DNA of 64,000 nucleotides from Onthophagus taurus (lineage: Eukaryota; Arthropoda; Insecta; Coleoptera; Scarabaeidae): contig NC_091976.1 in the NCBI RefSeq assembly GCF_036711975.1, positions 20,460,001 to 20,524,000 on the forward strand. Direction: 5' to 3'. The notes under the pieces were generated by a model, which did no database searches, was not told the origin of the DNA, and saw only the letters and a list, made by a program, of their open reading frames with translations. Of the stretch, positions 22,094-35,400 are shown in pieces. Within the stretch, counting starts at the first letter, position 1; every line of letters starts with the position of its first letter. The position numbers and the translations under genes were made by a program.

Positions 22094-25000
22094 ATGTGGT
22101 TAAACAAAAGTATTGGAAAACTGAGATCGGATTCTCCAAGATCGTTACTTCCCCTGGATGCAGAACAGACAATCAGTTGCTTCTGCAGGTGTGTACAGAT
22201 TGATTTTAGCACAACCCTTGGTATTTTTTTGTTTATAGAAAAGCCAGACGGAAGGAGAGGGAAGGAAACGATAATTCAAGCAGTGGTGACAATAAATTGT
22301 ACTTAGAAGCTCCTGTACTTGAAAGAAAACTGCCTGAATTGGATATGAAGGTTTTAGTTGATTTACCAGCTGGTTTAGACTACAATGAATGGCTTGCATC
22401 GCATAGTAATACCAATAAGATTTTTTTTTATTCTATTTTTGTGTTAATTCAAACTAATTTACAGCTATGGCCCTATTTGATCATGTGAATTTAGTCTATG
22501 GCAGTGTTAGTGAATTTTGTACTATGACAGGGTGTCCTGATATGACTGGACCCAGTCAAAGGTAATTATAATTTTTATTATTAAGAAAGAATCAAATTTC
22601 ATCCTTAATGCCATCCTTATTCCACAAATTAAAACAATTTAGAAAGTTTTTTGGCAAAGCATGGTGAAATGCTTCTTAAAACCCCATTTCTCAGCCAATA
22701 TTATTTCAAAAAAATCAATTTAGACTAAGTCTTTTGGGTCTGGTGGCAAAATGCGGATGTTGAAATGCCCGATTTGAAATATTTAAGGATACAGAACACA
22801 ATTAATTGGTTGTGAGGTTCTCTTGTTATAATCAAAGTACTATACATGTAAAAATCGTATATAATTGGGTTCTAAAAAAAGTTTGGGACTAACTTTGCAT
22901 AGGTTTAATTATGTGCAGAACTACCTGATCCATTTCTACATTGGTTGGTGTCAGGGTTCGCCTGATTTAAATCACTTGATTTAAAACACAATTTTAATCA
23001 ATGATTTAAATCAAAAGAAAAATGAAAATAAATATATTCTTTATATAAAAACTAATTAAAAACTAAGCCACACAAAAATAATATATAAATAAACACAAAA
23101 AGCAAACAATACTTAGGAATTATAAAGTTTATATGAAAATACTAATTTTCTGGCTTCTTCTATATTGGAGTAGACGAGCCCAAATGTAGTGAAATGTATT
23201 AAAGCTGAAGAACAACAAATACATAAAAATTGTTTTAAAGTTGAAAGAAATTTCTCAATATCAGGATGGTTCTTTTGTGAAATCTACCACTGCAAAGCAG
23301 TAGCAATGGATATAACTTCCTTGCAGAAAATGAGTTGTTTTAGTTACATTTAAAATAAATGCAATTAAATGTAAGTGGTATGTGCCTGTTTGTATTTCTG
23401 ATAAATTTGTATTTAAGACTGTGATAATTCCAATTTTTCGTCAAATGAACTTTTCAATTTCTTCCACACTTCTACAGCATCATATAGAGAAGCACCTTTA
23501 AGATATTTAAGTAATCTTCTGCAGATTGTTTGGGATCAATATTAGTGTATATTGTAGGATCAATTTCCTTTTTATTTTCTTCACATACTTTTGACACTAC
23601 ATATTATTTACAACTTTTCCATCACTATATACAAGCCATATACTTAGATCTAGCCACGTGATTGTTTCTAAAATATTTCATCATTTGGATCACAACATGC
23701 TCTTTGACTTTAGTTATTTCATGCTTAGTCTTTGCAAAGCAAATTTAGAAAGTGAGCTGAGCATCTATAAGTTATAACAGAACCACTAAAGCTTAAGCTT
23801 CTGATCTATGTCTTCTTATACTTGTCATATTCACAGCATATCAGTCACAAATGACGTTACATTACAATTATATTTCGCTTTACAAAATGAAATTATTCCA
23901 TAAGCAATTTTTGTTAAATAGATCAAGAGTAGTATCAAGATTTTTTTAAATCAATGATTTTTGATTAAAATTGTAGATTGAGTGTGGTAGGCAGGATACA
24001 ATTTTCAATTTAATTGTTTCAAAGTTTGCATTTCGTTTCTTGCCAATTCCGCTTTTCCAGATCTAAATTTGTGGTGGTTTCAGATTCGTTATGTTTTCTT
24101 CTAAGTCAGTATGTTTTAGTTTATTTGCAAATTCATCACATCTTCCATAGCTAAAATTAAATATAGTGCACGAAAATATAAGTTTGAAATGTTTATATTT
24201 ATATTGGGAGCCAAAGATATACCATTAGGATGTATAAGATTTGTTTTTAAGATAAGAAGCGGTAGATAGAAATAAACTTAATAAAAGCACTTCGTTTTTA
24301 ATTAATTGGTACTCAATCGTAATTACTACAACGGTTATCTAACAGTGCTACTTGGACTGCTCTAGTATCAAGGAGAGATAGAAACTTAATTGCTTTAATA
24401 CTTAATGCTTTACTTAATTTTTATCTGGAAACAATCAAAAAATTTGACTATTATTTCTATTTCTAATGATTATAATGCTGAAGTTAAGGTGCTTGTCCAT
24501 TGTTAGATTTCTACCTGAATTTCCAATTGGCGTTATTAATCATTTTGCACAACATGAGTAGGTGAATTAGAAATTTCACAATAAACTTCAAAGTTGCGGG
24601 TATAAAAATGATTTGTCATCGGATACTAAATAAAATTTTATATCATATTTTGGCAAGATTGTCTGATTACAATTGTTATTGAAAATTTGTCAATTGGCAA
24701 ATCGAAGTGAGGGTCAACTTGTGTAACCTTGATTTACATCCTAACCTAGTCAAGGTGTGCAACTTTATTTCAACTTTCATTCCTCTATATAATATTACGG
24801 TTCAGTTCGGTTTGTCACTTTGTATTCTGGGCTGATCATTTCAGTTTGAGTGTTCTAAATAACCTGTATCATTGTTAATTTTTGTGAGAATTACAAAGAT
24901 GCCTAAACAAGCTGTGGTTGACTGGCAAGGATACGATATCCCTCATTTTGAGGTGAGAGAATTATATTTGTAAAACATAAATTTTATCTTTGTGCTACAT

Positions 25001-28000
25001 GAAAACATACATGTTAGTGCACCCAGAGATGGATTGCCAATATCACAACGACATATTTTTTGGAGAGTAACCACCACAGATTTTCGTGTCGCAACCAAAA
25101 GGATTAGAAAAAATTAAGGGTGTTGTAAAGGAGTACGATATTATACAGCCTGTTCTGAATCAAGCGAAATTAAGCAATTAAAAAAATTTAATAATCCTCA
25201 TTTAGAAAAATGCGACATGTTAAAGTCTTATTAGGTGTTGAGAAAAAAATGTGGTGAAATGTATCCAGAACGTGATCAACCAGACAGACGGTATTTTCTT
25301 AAGTTATCCAGAAGATTTCGTAGTAATGAAAGAGTCTTTGTGGAAACCAGAACTCAAAAACAATTTATTATAAATGAAGAAACAGAAGTCAATGTTTTGG
25401 CATATTTCGAAACGCACAAAACCAATTCAGTCAGAGATTTTGGAAAAGTGGTTTAAAATTATGTACAATATGGAGAATTCTAGAAAAATATAAATTTGTG
25501 CCCAATAAATACCGACCAGTGCAAACATTGGTGACACTGAAAGGAGGCTAATCTTTTGTCAATAGATCGCAGGTATGTGTAGGCAAAATGTGAACTTTCT
25601 AAGATGCATTTTGTGGACTGCATTTGTGGCAAATTTTCACGTTTCAAATAGAGAAAAAATATGCACTATTGGTCTCGTGAAAATTTATTTATTGTTCATC
25701 CCAGAAATCCTCAAATACAATTTATATTTATTAATGTGTGGTGTGGTCTAATAGCGAGTCAAATAATTCGGCCAATTGTCTATGAAGGCACATTGAGGAA
25801 GGAGATACGTTGATATGTTTCGGAATTTCTGGAAACATATTTAGACAAAATGAAGCTGCTCCCTATCAGTTTCGTGAAGTGAGAGTGTTACTAGAAAGGC
25901 TTTTTCAAAATAGGTGGATACCGCACAATTTGGACCATTGTTCACCTGACATAACTCCATTGGATTTTTACTTTTGTAGTTATATCAAAAACGTTTAAAA
26001 GCTATAAAACGTGTAATAAAGAATGTCCAAAAATGTATTGAACAAAACGGTGATGTGTTTGCACATCTATTGTGAATTTCTTCTGTTTAAATAAAATGAA
26101 AAAAGTGAACTCGAATCTTATTTCACAGCCATTTACAGTGAACTAGGCTAATATGAAACTAAGCTGATAATTCCGTTATTTTCAATTTTATTTATTTACA
26201 ATTTATGGGTACAGAAACAGGACAAACCCAAATGATCTGTACCACGAAAAAAAAAAATTACAATAAAAAAAAGAAGGAAAACAAGGAAAAATGAATAAAG
26301 AAAAAATCAAAATTATCAAAATTAAGGCGAGGAATTAAAAATAAAATTAAACATAAACTAAAAACACTGGAATTCAAATATTATTATATATATACAAAAA
26401 GATGATAAAATAAAATAAACAATGCCTAATAGTAATAGTAACGGCTAAATTAAACATTATACAAAAACAGCACCAACGAACTACCAAAATGTAGGAGGCA
26501 ATTCGCTGACTGCATTAAAAAGTAAGCGCTTAAACGTAAAAATGAATGCTGAAACAAATGAAAGCGAAGAATATGGGGGGAGGTACATGAATATTAACCG
26601 AATTCAAAAGAACTGTGAAACCACACATAATGTGTAAAACCTTGTACAAGAATAATACATAAGCCGATATTGCAGAAAAATGCTACTACTTTACTTATTT
26701 AACCGACTTTGTAACTCCACTAATAACAAAGTTATCAATGGTGCGCACTTAATTTAGAACAGACTGTATACACCAAAGGACATTAAAAGAAAACTTTCTT
26801 ACAGCAACTCCTTGAGAGATGTGAGAAGACACTCATAGTTGATGCCAAGGAGAAAATCATAAATTATCTGTTCTTCTTATTTTCGTTCCTTATTGATTTA
26901 TCATCAAATTGGTGAATTCGCCATAAATATAAGAAATGTTTATAATCCATTATTGCTGTAAGTGTCTGAATGCCCTAACATATCCATAATGTCTACATGA
27001 TCCCTTTTTCATAAAAATCAAGAAAAATATTCCAAACGGACACTAAAACAGAAATGAAGCCTTCACCAATACTAAGTTTGAAGATCCTATTCAAACAATT
27101 AATGCAGTTTCTTCATGCCTTTTTCCATAGAAAAAGATACTCGGGTATATAGTAAATCGAAGTTTAGTATATATAAGTTATTTATATATATTATATAAGT
27201 TACTTGATTGAAAACATTATTGTCGCAAAGATTGAAGCTTCAGGTTTTGTTGGGCTTTATTTCAGGCCAATATTGTTCTCCCCCCCCAACTAGTATGCGA
27301 TCCCACTCCATCGTACTTTATTGCCGTTCTATTTGCTTCCCCCCTAATCTTCTCTAGCTTCAAATCCTCTCCAATATCTCTCCTCTATCTGTTGCACAAT
27401 CTTGCGTTTCTTCCAACTCATAAAACATTTTGTTTCATCTGCCCAAATCTTTTCCGAATATTCGTTGGTTTCCTCCAGTTCCATATCTGTCCTAATAATC
27501 TACTTGGCTTTCTCCCTCAATTAGAATTGACAAATGAATTTTTATTATTTTAATTTTATAAATAAAAAGTATTTGCTATATACTTTTTGTTATAGAACTT
27601 ATCTATGGTTTGATGAGAAAGGCAAAAAAACTAAAGTAGCCGCCCCACAGTACATAGATTACGTAATGACCTTCATACAAAAGACTATAAGTGATGAGAA
27701 TATATTTCCTACTAAATATGGTAAATAATTAATTTCAACCTTTATTTATTAAATAAGTTGTTTATAAAAAATATTTGAATTTTTAGCTAATGAATTTCCC
27801 TCTTCCTTCGAGTCAATAGTTAGAAAGATAGTGAGACTGTTATTCCACGTGGTTGCGCATTTATATGCGGCCCATTTTCGAGAGGTTGTTCTCTTGGGTT
27901 TGCACGCGCATCTAAACCTAACCTTTACGCACCTAACATCTCTTCACCATCGATTCTCGTTAATCGAACCGAAAGAGACGGAAGTGTTACGCGATCTCGA

Positions 28001-28148
28001 GATTGCACTTCGACTTACGGACGATGGTAGTAATCAAGAAAGTACTTCCGGTACGGATGGCGTAGATTCCGGTGGTATTGATAACGCGGAATCCGATAAC
28101 AGTAAAAGTCAATCGGAGGAAGCAACTGGTATGTATTTCGAGATTTAA
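22094..28148 (+). CDS. Mob2: MOB kinase activator 2 (281 aa)
   Basis: Exons 22094-22188, 22239-22405, 22465-22561, 27596-27720, 27787-28148 total 846 nt (281 aa), all in phase. YLEAPVLERKLPELDMKVLV, LDYNEWLASHTMALFDHVNL and TYLWFDEKGKKTKVAAPQ are characteristic of MOB2. The Mob zinc ligands are present: Cys-x4-Cys in EFCTMTGC and His-x4-His in VVAHLYAAHF. Mob2 binds the N-terminal region of NDR/LATS-family kinases (Tricornered in flies) and controls cell morphogenesis. The first exon (MWLNKSIGKLRSDSPRSLLP) may be one of several alternative starts. The tail is Ser/Asp-rich; a possible donor (GTATGT at about 28129) would allow a longer isoform. The 5-kb third intron holds hAT and mariner relics. 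Confidence 0.9.
22953..23990 (-). mobile_element. hAT-like relic in MOB2 intron
   Basis: Both ends carry similar inverted AT-rich motifs (ACAATTTTAATCAATGATTT near 23000, its complement near 23945-23975), and the left end begins CAGGGTTCGCC. Minus-strand frames read CSSALIHFTTFGLVYSNIEE then KLVFSYKLY at about 23130-23220, a decayed hAT C-terminal dimerisation region. Stops are frequent. Confidence 0.6.
23991..25194. other. MOB2 intron sequence, no confirmed feature
   Basis: No clear element. A small ATG-led open segment at 24899-24951 (MPKQAVVDWQGYDIPHF) ends at a GTGAGA donor-like site, but no partner exon is seen; it may be the eroded 5' part of the mariner relic that follows. Confidence 0.35.
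25195..26090 (+). mobile_element. Degenerate mariner-like (DD41D type) element in MOB2 intron
   Basis: An ORF at 25235-25456 carries the DUF4817-like HTH end (YPERDQPDRRYFLKLSRRFR). In broken frames it is followed by NMHYWSRENLF, then NVWCGLIASQIIRPIVYEGT. The last part (25810-25998) reads FRQNEAAPYQFREVRVLLER then HCSPDITPLDFYFCSYIKNV, in which the usual catalytic QDG is QNE. It is inactive. Confidence 0.75.
26091..27595. other. MOB2 intron, low-complexity sequence
   Basis: A-rich stretch at about 26240-26470, then AT-rich sequence. At 27270-27530 the strand is C/T-rich; its reverse complement stays open over a Glu/Lys/Arg-rich stretch (KKRKIVQQIEERYWRGFEAR) and could be a retroelement remnant, but I cannot place it. 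The MOB2 acceptor (TTTTTGTTATAG) ends at 27595. Confidence 0.4.
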
Positions 28149-29439
28149 ACTTAAGGATTATTAATTTTTTTTGTGTTTTGTGGCGTCTTTTTGTATTAAT
28201 TTAGTAGTGTTGTTTTTTTTGTGTAATTTTTTTTACGTTTAGCTTAATTTTAGAAATATAGAAAGACATAGAAAAATAGAAAGAACACTACTGAGAATTA
28301 CAAGTGTGTTTTTTGTCCTTTTTGTGTGTTTTATTTTTTTAATTATTTATTTTGCTAGTTTAATTTTTTTTGGTTTTGTAATTTTCAGATTTTTTTTCTG
28401 TGTTTAATATATTCTTTAATAACAGAAGAGTGACAAAACTGAAAGAACTGAAGGGAGATAATTTTTTAGGTGGCGAGCAAAAGTCGTAGTTAAATACAAC
28501 AGCGTGTGGCTACTAGAGAGAGTAAATTATCCTAAAAACCGCAAAACGAAAAAAAAACTTAAAAATCTAAACTAAATGCAGCTTGCACTTTTTCTCTTTA
28601 TTATTTTCTTTGTGTTTTTTTGTTATCGTAAGAAAATAACGTTGTTTAAAGTTTAAAGCAGGCTGACCTCAGAGTTATAAAAAGAAAAAATTAAAAAAAA
28701 AAAATACTAGAAAATTTATCCACTCGTAGCTGTTAGTGCAATGTGATTTTAAAAACTGAGACACTATAGTGACTTCCGTTTTGAAATAATTATTGTTTTT
28801 CTCTCCGATTGTGTCCGTATTTAGTGATATAATTTATTAATTAATTAGTTAACATTGACGAGAAAACACGTTTTTTAAACACATTATTAATTAATTCAAG
28901 AGTTACAAAAAAATAGTAATCAAGCCAATTAAAAAATTAACTAGGTCAAACTGTGAAAACAAAATGTACTTTATGCTGTTAAAAAAATATTTACAAAGTC
29001 GTATTTTAGTACTTAAAAGCATTGCAAATTTTGCATTTTCATTTAAAAATTTCCTTTCTCCCATCAATAAAAGAAAATCTACCCAACACCTAAAGATTTC
29101 CTTCGCCTTCAATTTGTTGTGTACAAAAAAAATTTGATCGGAAATGATGTGTAATAAGTACGTTTACGACAGCGCTTTCACTTATGAGAGTGCCATTCGA
29201 ACAATTCCTTGTACAGTGTTGAAAAGAGAAGAGACAAAAAGATTCAGAGTTGCTAAGGGTGTATATATTATGATGTAAAATAAGATTTAAAAAATGAATT
29301 TTTAGTTTTTATTTATTAGAAAATTACAGTAAAAAAACCACTAGTTTATAGTATTGTTGAAGAATAAAATCACCTAATGTTACACTAATTTTTTTTCTTT
29401 TACTTCTTAAATCCTTAATATATAAAAAATATACAATAA
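28149..29439. other. Likely MOB2 3' UTR and convergent spacer
   Basis: T-rich sequence with long poly-T and poly-A runs and no coding signal; a plausible long 3' UTR for MOB2 and the 3' end of the minus-strand gene stopping at 29440. Confidence 0.45.
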
Positions 29440-32400
29440 TTATTTTTTTCTCCTTATTCTAAATCGCCGACAGGGTGCTCTATTTAATTTTGGTTTGTTA
29501 TTGGTGTTGTTTTTAACCTCGACCAATCTAATCGATCTACAAACGTTAGCCACTTCCCGTAGAAAATAACCGACTCCTTCCGCAACTGGGTCACACAAAT
29601 CCCGTAAAGAAGTGAGTATGTTAAAAAAGAAAATCGCTGGAGGTTGAATAATCGCGTTAAAAACCACCGATAAACATGGTTTAAAAAAGTAATCGGATGT
29701 TAATTGAAGTAAACCGATTGTTAATGGTCGAATTAAACTTTGCAGAATAAATCTGATAAAGAAAAAAAAGGATTAAAAATTATATTTGAACTTAACATCA
29801 GATAGCAGAGTAATTTTAATTGTTTTATTTAATATGCTTTGTTAGTTGATCAGATGGTAAAAATGTTTGATTAAGGTCATGTTAAATCTGAAATGTCTTA
29901 AGTTCAATTTACACCTTGCAGTTAATGAAAAATAATGAGAAATGAGTCGTTTCTGCATTTTACAACCTAATTAAACTAAAACATACAAGAGAACATCTGG
30001 TAAGAAGTATTTGAACGTTATATAAATATCTAACTGTCTTCCAGCATGTTTTGCAACTTTTAGTTTTAAATGATTGATTAATGTGATTATGAAGAAAATA
30101 AATTGAATTTAATTTTTATAAGAGTGGACAAAATTCTAATTCAATATTAACGTTTTTCAAATTCCCACTAGGTGTATTTATTTCAGAATCGACTTGACAC
30201 ATTTTCTCGAATCAAGTTCGTACTTTTCTCTTGCCCTCATTTATACCTTACGGTGTTGGGTTTTTTTATCCATCTTTAATACATATTTCTATCTCTGGCC
30301 TTACTCCGTACTTCGGCGAGTTTCCTCCCTCTTCTTTCAACCATCTTCTCAATCTCTCCCTCCCAATAGGCTCTTCGTCTACCACGCTTTCTCTTTCCTT
30401 CTGGTCTCATGTTCAACATTTTCTTAGGTATTCTATCTTCTTTCATTCGAACCAGATGACCATATCAACTAAGTTGTTTTCCCTCTATTTCGTGTACCAG
30501 GAGATTTAAGCTAATTTCTTCTCTGATGTTTTTGTTCCGTATCCCATCTCTTCTGGTTTTCCCCAATAATTTGCGTAGGTAATGTATCTCTGTTATTATT
30601 TTTGATTTGTGCTTGCCCACCATCATCAAAGTTTCTGATCTATAATTAAGTGTGGGTATGTAGATAATTATAATAATGGTGTTATTTATTTGATAGTAGA
30701 CTGCACTTGCTTTTGCTGTTCTGTTGCGTATTTCCTGATCTATCTTTCCATCCTTATTTATTATGGTTCCAAGATATTCGTACTTTTCTACCACCCCCAG
30801 TCGTTACTCCTCTACTCTTACGTCAATATCTCCCCTTTCTTGTAGGCAGGTATTCCATATTTTTATGTTTTTTTTTATAGGACATCTACTCTGCCTGACA
30901 TTAGTACAACATCGTCCGTGTAGATAAGGTCTCGAGTGTAGATCACGGTTAGGTTGTTGTACCCCAGTCCCGTCTGCGTAGTTTGTCTTTTGGCTTGCTT
31001 TATTATTCTGTCCATGCTACAATAGTAGTAGGCTTAAACTGTCACCCTGTTTCACTCCTTTTTCCATTCTGAACTCTTCTGATGTCTTTCCATTCAATCT
31101 AACCCTTCCCATTGTTATAGTATACGCTTTTGATTGCTCTTTTTAGTTTTGGACTTGCCCCCAGTTCACCAAGTTAAAGTTTCCCATATATGTTGTCTCA
31201 GTATCTGATCGAAAGCTTCTTTTAGGTCTAGGAAGACCAAATATATATCCTTATTCCTGTCCGTTGTTTTTTCTATTATTGTCCTGAGGTTGTACCTATT
31301 TTTGTCTGTTTGGCCCGAATGTCACTCTTTGGGTTTTTCTTGTATCTGGTTTCTCAGCCGTTCTTCTAGAATTTTTGAGTATAGTTTGAGCGCAACCGGC
31401 ACCAAACAGATTATTCTGTAGTTTTCGCAGTTGGTTATTCTTGGTTTATATTCTTTTCCCACTCGTGGGGTATTGATTCAGTATTCCATGTCAGCTGGAA
31501 TATTTTCCTTAGCCACTGTATTATTTTCGGACCTCATCTTTTTAATAATTCTGGTGATATACTGTCGTCACTTACTGCTTTCCCGTTTCGTGTTTCGCTT
31601 AGGGCTATTCGCACGTCTTCCTCTCGACTCTTCTCCCTTTCTTCTGTATCCTCTTGTTTAAATTTTTCCTCATAGTGGGTTTTCCAAATTTTTAATGTCA
31701 TGTATTAGTTTTGGTTCAGACCCCTTTAACCTCTTGACTACGTTCCAGAATTGTTTCTGATTTTGCCTATAATTTTCATTAAACTTCTTTCCAAATTCTT
31801 CCCAAGTTTCCAGCTTTGCTCTCTTTACAGCTTCCTTTGCTTCTTGTCTCTTTTGTCTGTACTTTTCTTTGTCTGTTGCCGCTTCCGTTCTTCTGAAGTC
31901 CCTCCATGCCTGCTTCTTCTGTTTTATCTTATCCTTGACCGTGGTATTCCACCGCTTAATTCTCTTTCAATTTTGACCGGTTTTGATTATTTTATTGATT
32001 TTCTCAATACTTTCTAGTTTATATTCTGGTAGCTTCATCTAGGCATGATGCCTCAATTCACACATTCATCCTGAATAATATTGTAACCTAAAACTAACGA
32101 TGATTGGGAAGAAGACGAGAGAGGAGAGAATGAGGTTGGAGAAGAGCTTGGTGGAAGGGTTATTGGGCAGCCAAAGAGGAATGATGCAGGAGTAGAGGAC
32201 ATAGTTTCTATAAATTTGGAGATGGGGGTTAGAGAGCTGAAAAGGTGAAGGGGATCTGTTGGATGCTGGATATAGAAATGGGGAGGAGGGCTTGAAGAGC
32301 ATCATTGCGAGAAAGCAAATGATGCTTGAAGAGTTCAGAATCAATCCGTTTGAAACATTCCCTATATTACCTCTGAAACTTGAGCGAACCCTTTATTACA

Positions 32401-35400
32401 ATTGCAAAAAAAGTTACAATAAGTCAGCAGATCTAATTAAAATATCATATTGGTAATTAAAGAATGAATAGCACACCGCTGTTCGAAAGAGTCTGAGTAT
32501 ACCAAATCGAATTATTATTCCTAGGAAACAACTTTGATTCTAATTATTAAGGTGAATAAGATTATGTGCACCTCAAAATAAATCCATAAAATAGTGAAAT
32601 GGTTTTTTTTGTGTTTCAAGGAATTATACAAAACTAGTCTGCAATATTACAGATAACATTAGATAATCGTTGGGGAAAAATTAAACTGACATGAGTGACC
32701 AAAGACGCAAGCAGTGATACAGTATTTGTGCTACAGGTGACGTTTTTTACTTACTTATACGAACAGCTAGAGATAAGGACAAATGCTGCTAGTTTTAGTG
32801 AATCTTGTAAGTGAAGAAATTTGGGATAGCAGTTGATAATGTGAATGTAGGGCTACAAAGGCGTTATTAGGACGATCTTCACCGCAATGGAACTCCTCTT
32901 CAACGTCCATGAAGACATTACTACCATGATTGACGTTACCTATGTTTTAATCCTTTTTGTATGCCTTTTAACAAATAGATTATAAAATCGAGACCTTTTC
33001 TAACTGTGATAGATTCTCCACCGTGTCTTGCTTTTTCAATTAACTTCAGACTTACTTTACAATAAATAATCGTTCTGAAATATACAGAAAACGCTTCAAA
33101 TACTTATTTCCATTCTATTACTTAGTTTTTCCCCTCCTACTGATTCTTTTTCTACTCTTTTTCATCCAAAATCAAACATCTTCATCAAATCATGTATTTA
33201 TCCTCCCAAAATGTCGCCATCTTGATATTACATTACGTTACATAAATTATATGTCGGGTATTCGGAGCAACCAACAATAGATGATATTATCAAATTTTAT
33301 CGTGTGTCTTTAATCGGCAGTGCCCAGTAAAGACACCCATTAAAACTTTAATGCTGCTACGAGTAAGTCCTAAAATATTCCCTGGTTTGACAGTGGCGAG
33401 AAGTCTCTCTTCAGCCCACTGTTCAATCCTATGTTTGGCCATCGCAAATGATATACCAACTGCTGGCTCTGGCCCCACAAACGCTTTAGCGCTGTCCTCT
33501 CGTGCTAGCTCATCTGTCGCTTTATTACCAGCAACCCCTTCTCTTTCAAGAAGGATTTTAGCACCCATGTCAATAGCAAATACTTCCGCCTGGAATACAG
33601 TACAGTATGTACCCATGGTGTAAGCTTGCTTAATCTAAAGTATCTAGAAGTACACTCCTGCCCCGACCCCTTCCGACGTTTTTGATTCATCTGTAAACAT
33701 GAAAATATCTGCTTGAGCCAGAGAAGTTTTTTCATTTCGTTTTCGATCGAGGACTGCCGTTCAGGCAGTACAATCTGGTATCAACCGGCATTGATAGCAC
33801 AATATCAGTGCTTATAGTGTCTTCCGCAGCCCATTGGTAGGACATGTCGGAGCAGTTTTCAGCATATTGCTTATGCCTGTAAATGGTAGTTCTCACTTTC
33901 TCCAAATGCAAATGCAAAGGAGATAGCCAAGCAGAACATGCGTTGCTAGAGTTGGCGTTGTGCTTATAGCACCATCTTGGTCTTACGTAACTGTCTAATC
34001 ACTATTATTATAGAATTTCAGTCAAGTCAAGCTATAAGTGATTACATTTTAATAAAATGAGTCAAAATATACTCTGATATCTGATGTTCATTAAGCTTCA
34101 CTATCACACAGAAATAGTACTATATTAAATTTTCCCGTCCGAATCCCTACAAAGAATAGTTTAAACTTACTTTAAAAATTGTAAAATAAATGTTGTTAAA
34201 AATGCAAAGAATATATGAATAGTTCCAAAAAGTTCAGCCCAAAATTTCGTGGTATAAGCTTCTGTTTTTTCCGCTATTAATTCAGTTGTTAAATTTGGGG
34301 TAACATCTGTGGTTTTTAAATAACTAAAAGAACATGTTTTGAATCATTTTCTACCTGAAAATACAATGTATTACCATGCATTTCCGTGATCAAAATAATA
34401 AACATCAACGCGAGTTGGTTTATCATTTAGGAAACCTTGTTTACAAGTTTTTGGCGGTTTAAAACTGTTGTTAACTTGGGCTATATGAACGGCTGGATTT
34501 ACACCAACCGATTGATTTTCTTGATTTTTACAGGGTGCGCAATGAACGGGAGCTGTAATAAAAGCTCTTGAAGTATTCGTTGCAACTGTAGATGTAACGG
34601 GTTTTGGGATATTATGTATTAAATCAAACGTTAATTTCTACGAAACAAATAAAAATTATTAATTAGTAATTTTATGGTGATAATTTACGTTCGGTATATT
34701 TTCTTTATCATTTTGTTCAATGTTAATTTTATACAACTCAATCGGTTCTTTCGATAAATCCTTTTCGTGTCTTCGAAATTTCAATAAATTCAAAAAACTA
34801 AAACGGCTCTCTTTGTTACTTTTTATTTCAACCATTTTTCGTAAGTTTACTTTTTCAAATGTATGTATTTTTCGTTCTGGAGGTTTTAAATCTACAAATT
34901 AATTAAAAAAATGTTTAAATTTATTTTTAATTGAATTAATTTAATTAACTTTGTGAAAATGTGTTAATTGCACGAACGTAATCACGATAAGGACATTTTT
35001 CAGCATGTTGACATAACAAAACGTTTGGATTTTCAATAATCTTAGAACATTCGGTCGTTTCGCTTATATCTATGGGAAGGGCGGACATTTCTGACATATC
35101 ACGAGGTGTTGATTGAGATTCTTTTAAAGATCTTTTAACCTTAAAGAAACAAATTTTTTTTTAAATTATGTTTTTATTTATTTATCTACCTCAACAATTG
35201 AGCTATATATTGATGTTATAAAAGACTCGTCTTTATCTTCGTTACTGCTAGAATTAACTAAATGTGGAGTGCTTGGTCCCATTAACTCAATTACGTTTGT
35301 TAATTCTTCTTTAATATTTTCAATACCATTCTTTTCATTTTGTTGATGTTTTAATGTTGCTAAATTTGATTTGAGTAGAAAATTAAAGAATTGATTATTA

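Noticed and set aside
24899-24951. ATG-led 17-codon segment ending at a GTGAGA donor, possible MOB2 micro-exon
   Set aside because: MOB2 exons on either side already join in phase without it, and no partner exon exists; more likely chance or transposon sequence.
27270-27530. C/T-rich stretch whose complement reads like a Lys/Glu-rich protein
   Set aside because: Possible retroelement remnant, but no conserved motif, so not annotated as one.
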